A stretch of DNA of 64,000 nucleotides from Streptoverticillium olivoreticuli subsp. olivoreticuli (lineage in GTDB: Bacteria > Actinomycetota > Actinomycetes > Streptomycetales > Streptomycetaceae): NCBI RefSeq assembly GCF_003391135.1, contig NZ_CP031455.1, positions 4,681,001-4,745,000 of the forward strand, written 5' to 3'. A program made the position numbers and the translations under genes. The notes beneath the pieces are model-generated. The model was not told the origin of the DNA. It saw only the letters and a list, made by a program, of their open reading frames with translations, and did not search any database. Positions 63,732 through 64,000 of the stretch are shown here, in pieces (within the stretch, counting starts at the first letter, position 1; the number at the start of each line of letters is the position of its first letter).

Positions 63732-64000
63732 TCAGGCCGCCCCGTCCTCCTGGCTCGCGTTGGCCTCGAAGCGGGCCTTGGCGCGGTCCACGCGCTCCAC
63801 GATCTGCTCCGACATCGCGTCACGCTGCTTGCGCAGCAGCACCCAGCTCAGCGGGGCGGAGAGGACGAGCGCGAGCAGCACCATCCAGATGAGGTTCGAA
63901 TTGTTCGCGCCGAGCGGGATGGCGTGCAGCGAGCAGAGCACCCAGACGACGGCGAAGCAGGCGATGAGCAAGCCGAACCGCAGGGCGGTATAGCGGAGCG
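63732..64000 (-). CDS. DUF4229 small membrane protein (partial, cut by right edge)
   Basis: The 3' end of the gene, 89 codons in frame to the window edge. The start is not visible: residues LRYTALRFG upstream of the first possible in-frame TTG match the usual N-terminal part of this family. Two hydrophobic helices (LLIACFAVVWVLCSLHAIPL and LIWMVLLALVLSAPLSWVLL) are followed by a charged cytoplasmic helix. Function unknown; members are conserved in streptomycetes. Confidence 0.8.
   Translation of the reverse strand, partial: LRYTALRFGLLIACFAVVWVLCSLHAIPLGANNSNLIWMVLLALVLSAPLSWVLLRKQRDAMSEQIVERVDRAKARFEANASQEDGAA

Overview
The window looks like the chromosome of a Streptomyces or close relative. 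Base composition is very GC-rich, GTG starts are frequent, genes in operons overlap by four bases (GTGA/ATGA), and menaquinone is made by the futalosine route (MqnA, MqnC). Several proteins are of streptomycete type, including sensor-domain kinases, a LolA/RseB-like protein and a DUF4229 protein. No rRNA, tRNA, CRISPR array, phage or insertion sequence was recognised.

Layout. 1-7434 (minus): a second, incomplete complex I operon (nuoA2-B2-C2-H2-I2-J2-K2-L2-M2, running off the left edge) with no D, E, F or G between its members; its NuoC carries a repeat-rich tail of about 340 residues. 7622-11220 (plus): two paralogous sensor kinases and a LuxR-type response regulator. 11493-14532: korA-korB, a 2-oxoacid:ferredoxin oxidoreductase. 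14622-19245: a KimA-like permease, RarD and a secreted zinc aminopeptidase. 19460-22641 (minus): a two-gene ABC exporter and a LolA-like protein. 22981-26707 (minus): polyprenyl diphosphate synthase, then an FAD oxidoreductase and an ATP-grasp ligase as a two-gene operon. 27037-28859 (plus): fumarylacetoacetase, a possible GPP34 remnant and a small lipoprotein.

28917-44868 (minus) is the complete 14-gene nuoA-N operon, preceded by a palindrome matching a Rex operator. 45586-46434 is an NlpC/P60 cell-wall hydrolase. 46694-51123 (minus) holds menJ, menG, a degenerate amidohydrolase and mqnC. 51215-54026 has a membrane Ser/Thr kinase and an anchored esterase, 54108-54971 mqnA. Then come a cold-shock gene with a terminator-like leader, an AraC regulator, a secreted lipase, a long-chain acyl-CoA ligase, a cell-surface protein, a TetR regulator with a large operator palindrome, and a DAACS symporter preceded by a 24-residue cysteine-rich leader peptide. 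A DUF4229 gene runs off the right edge.

How it fits together. Most of the window serves menaquinone-linked respiration: prenyl tail synthesis, two futalosine-pathway enzymes, ring methylation (MenG), tail saturation (MenJ) and the NADH:menaquinone oxidoreductase that uses the product. The partial second complex I next to ferredoxin-reducing KorAB suggests a ferredoxin-linked variant, which is inference. A modular GC-rich repeat family, often containing a palindrome of about 25 bp per arm, occupies six gaps after gene 3' ends.
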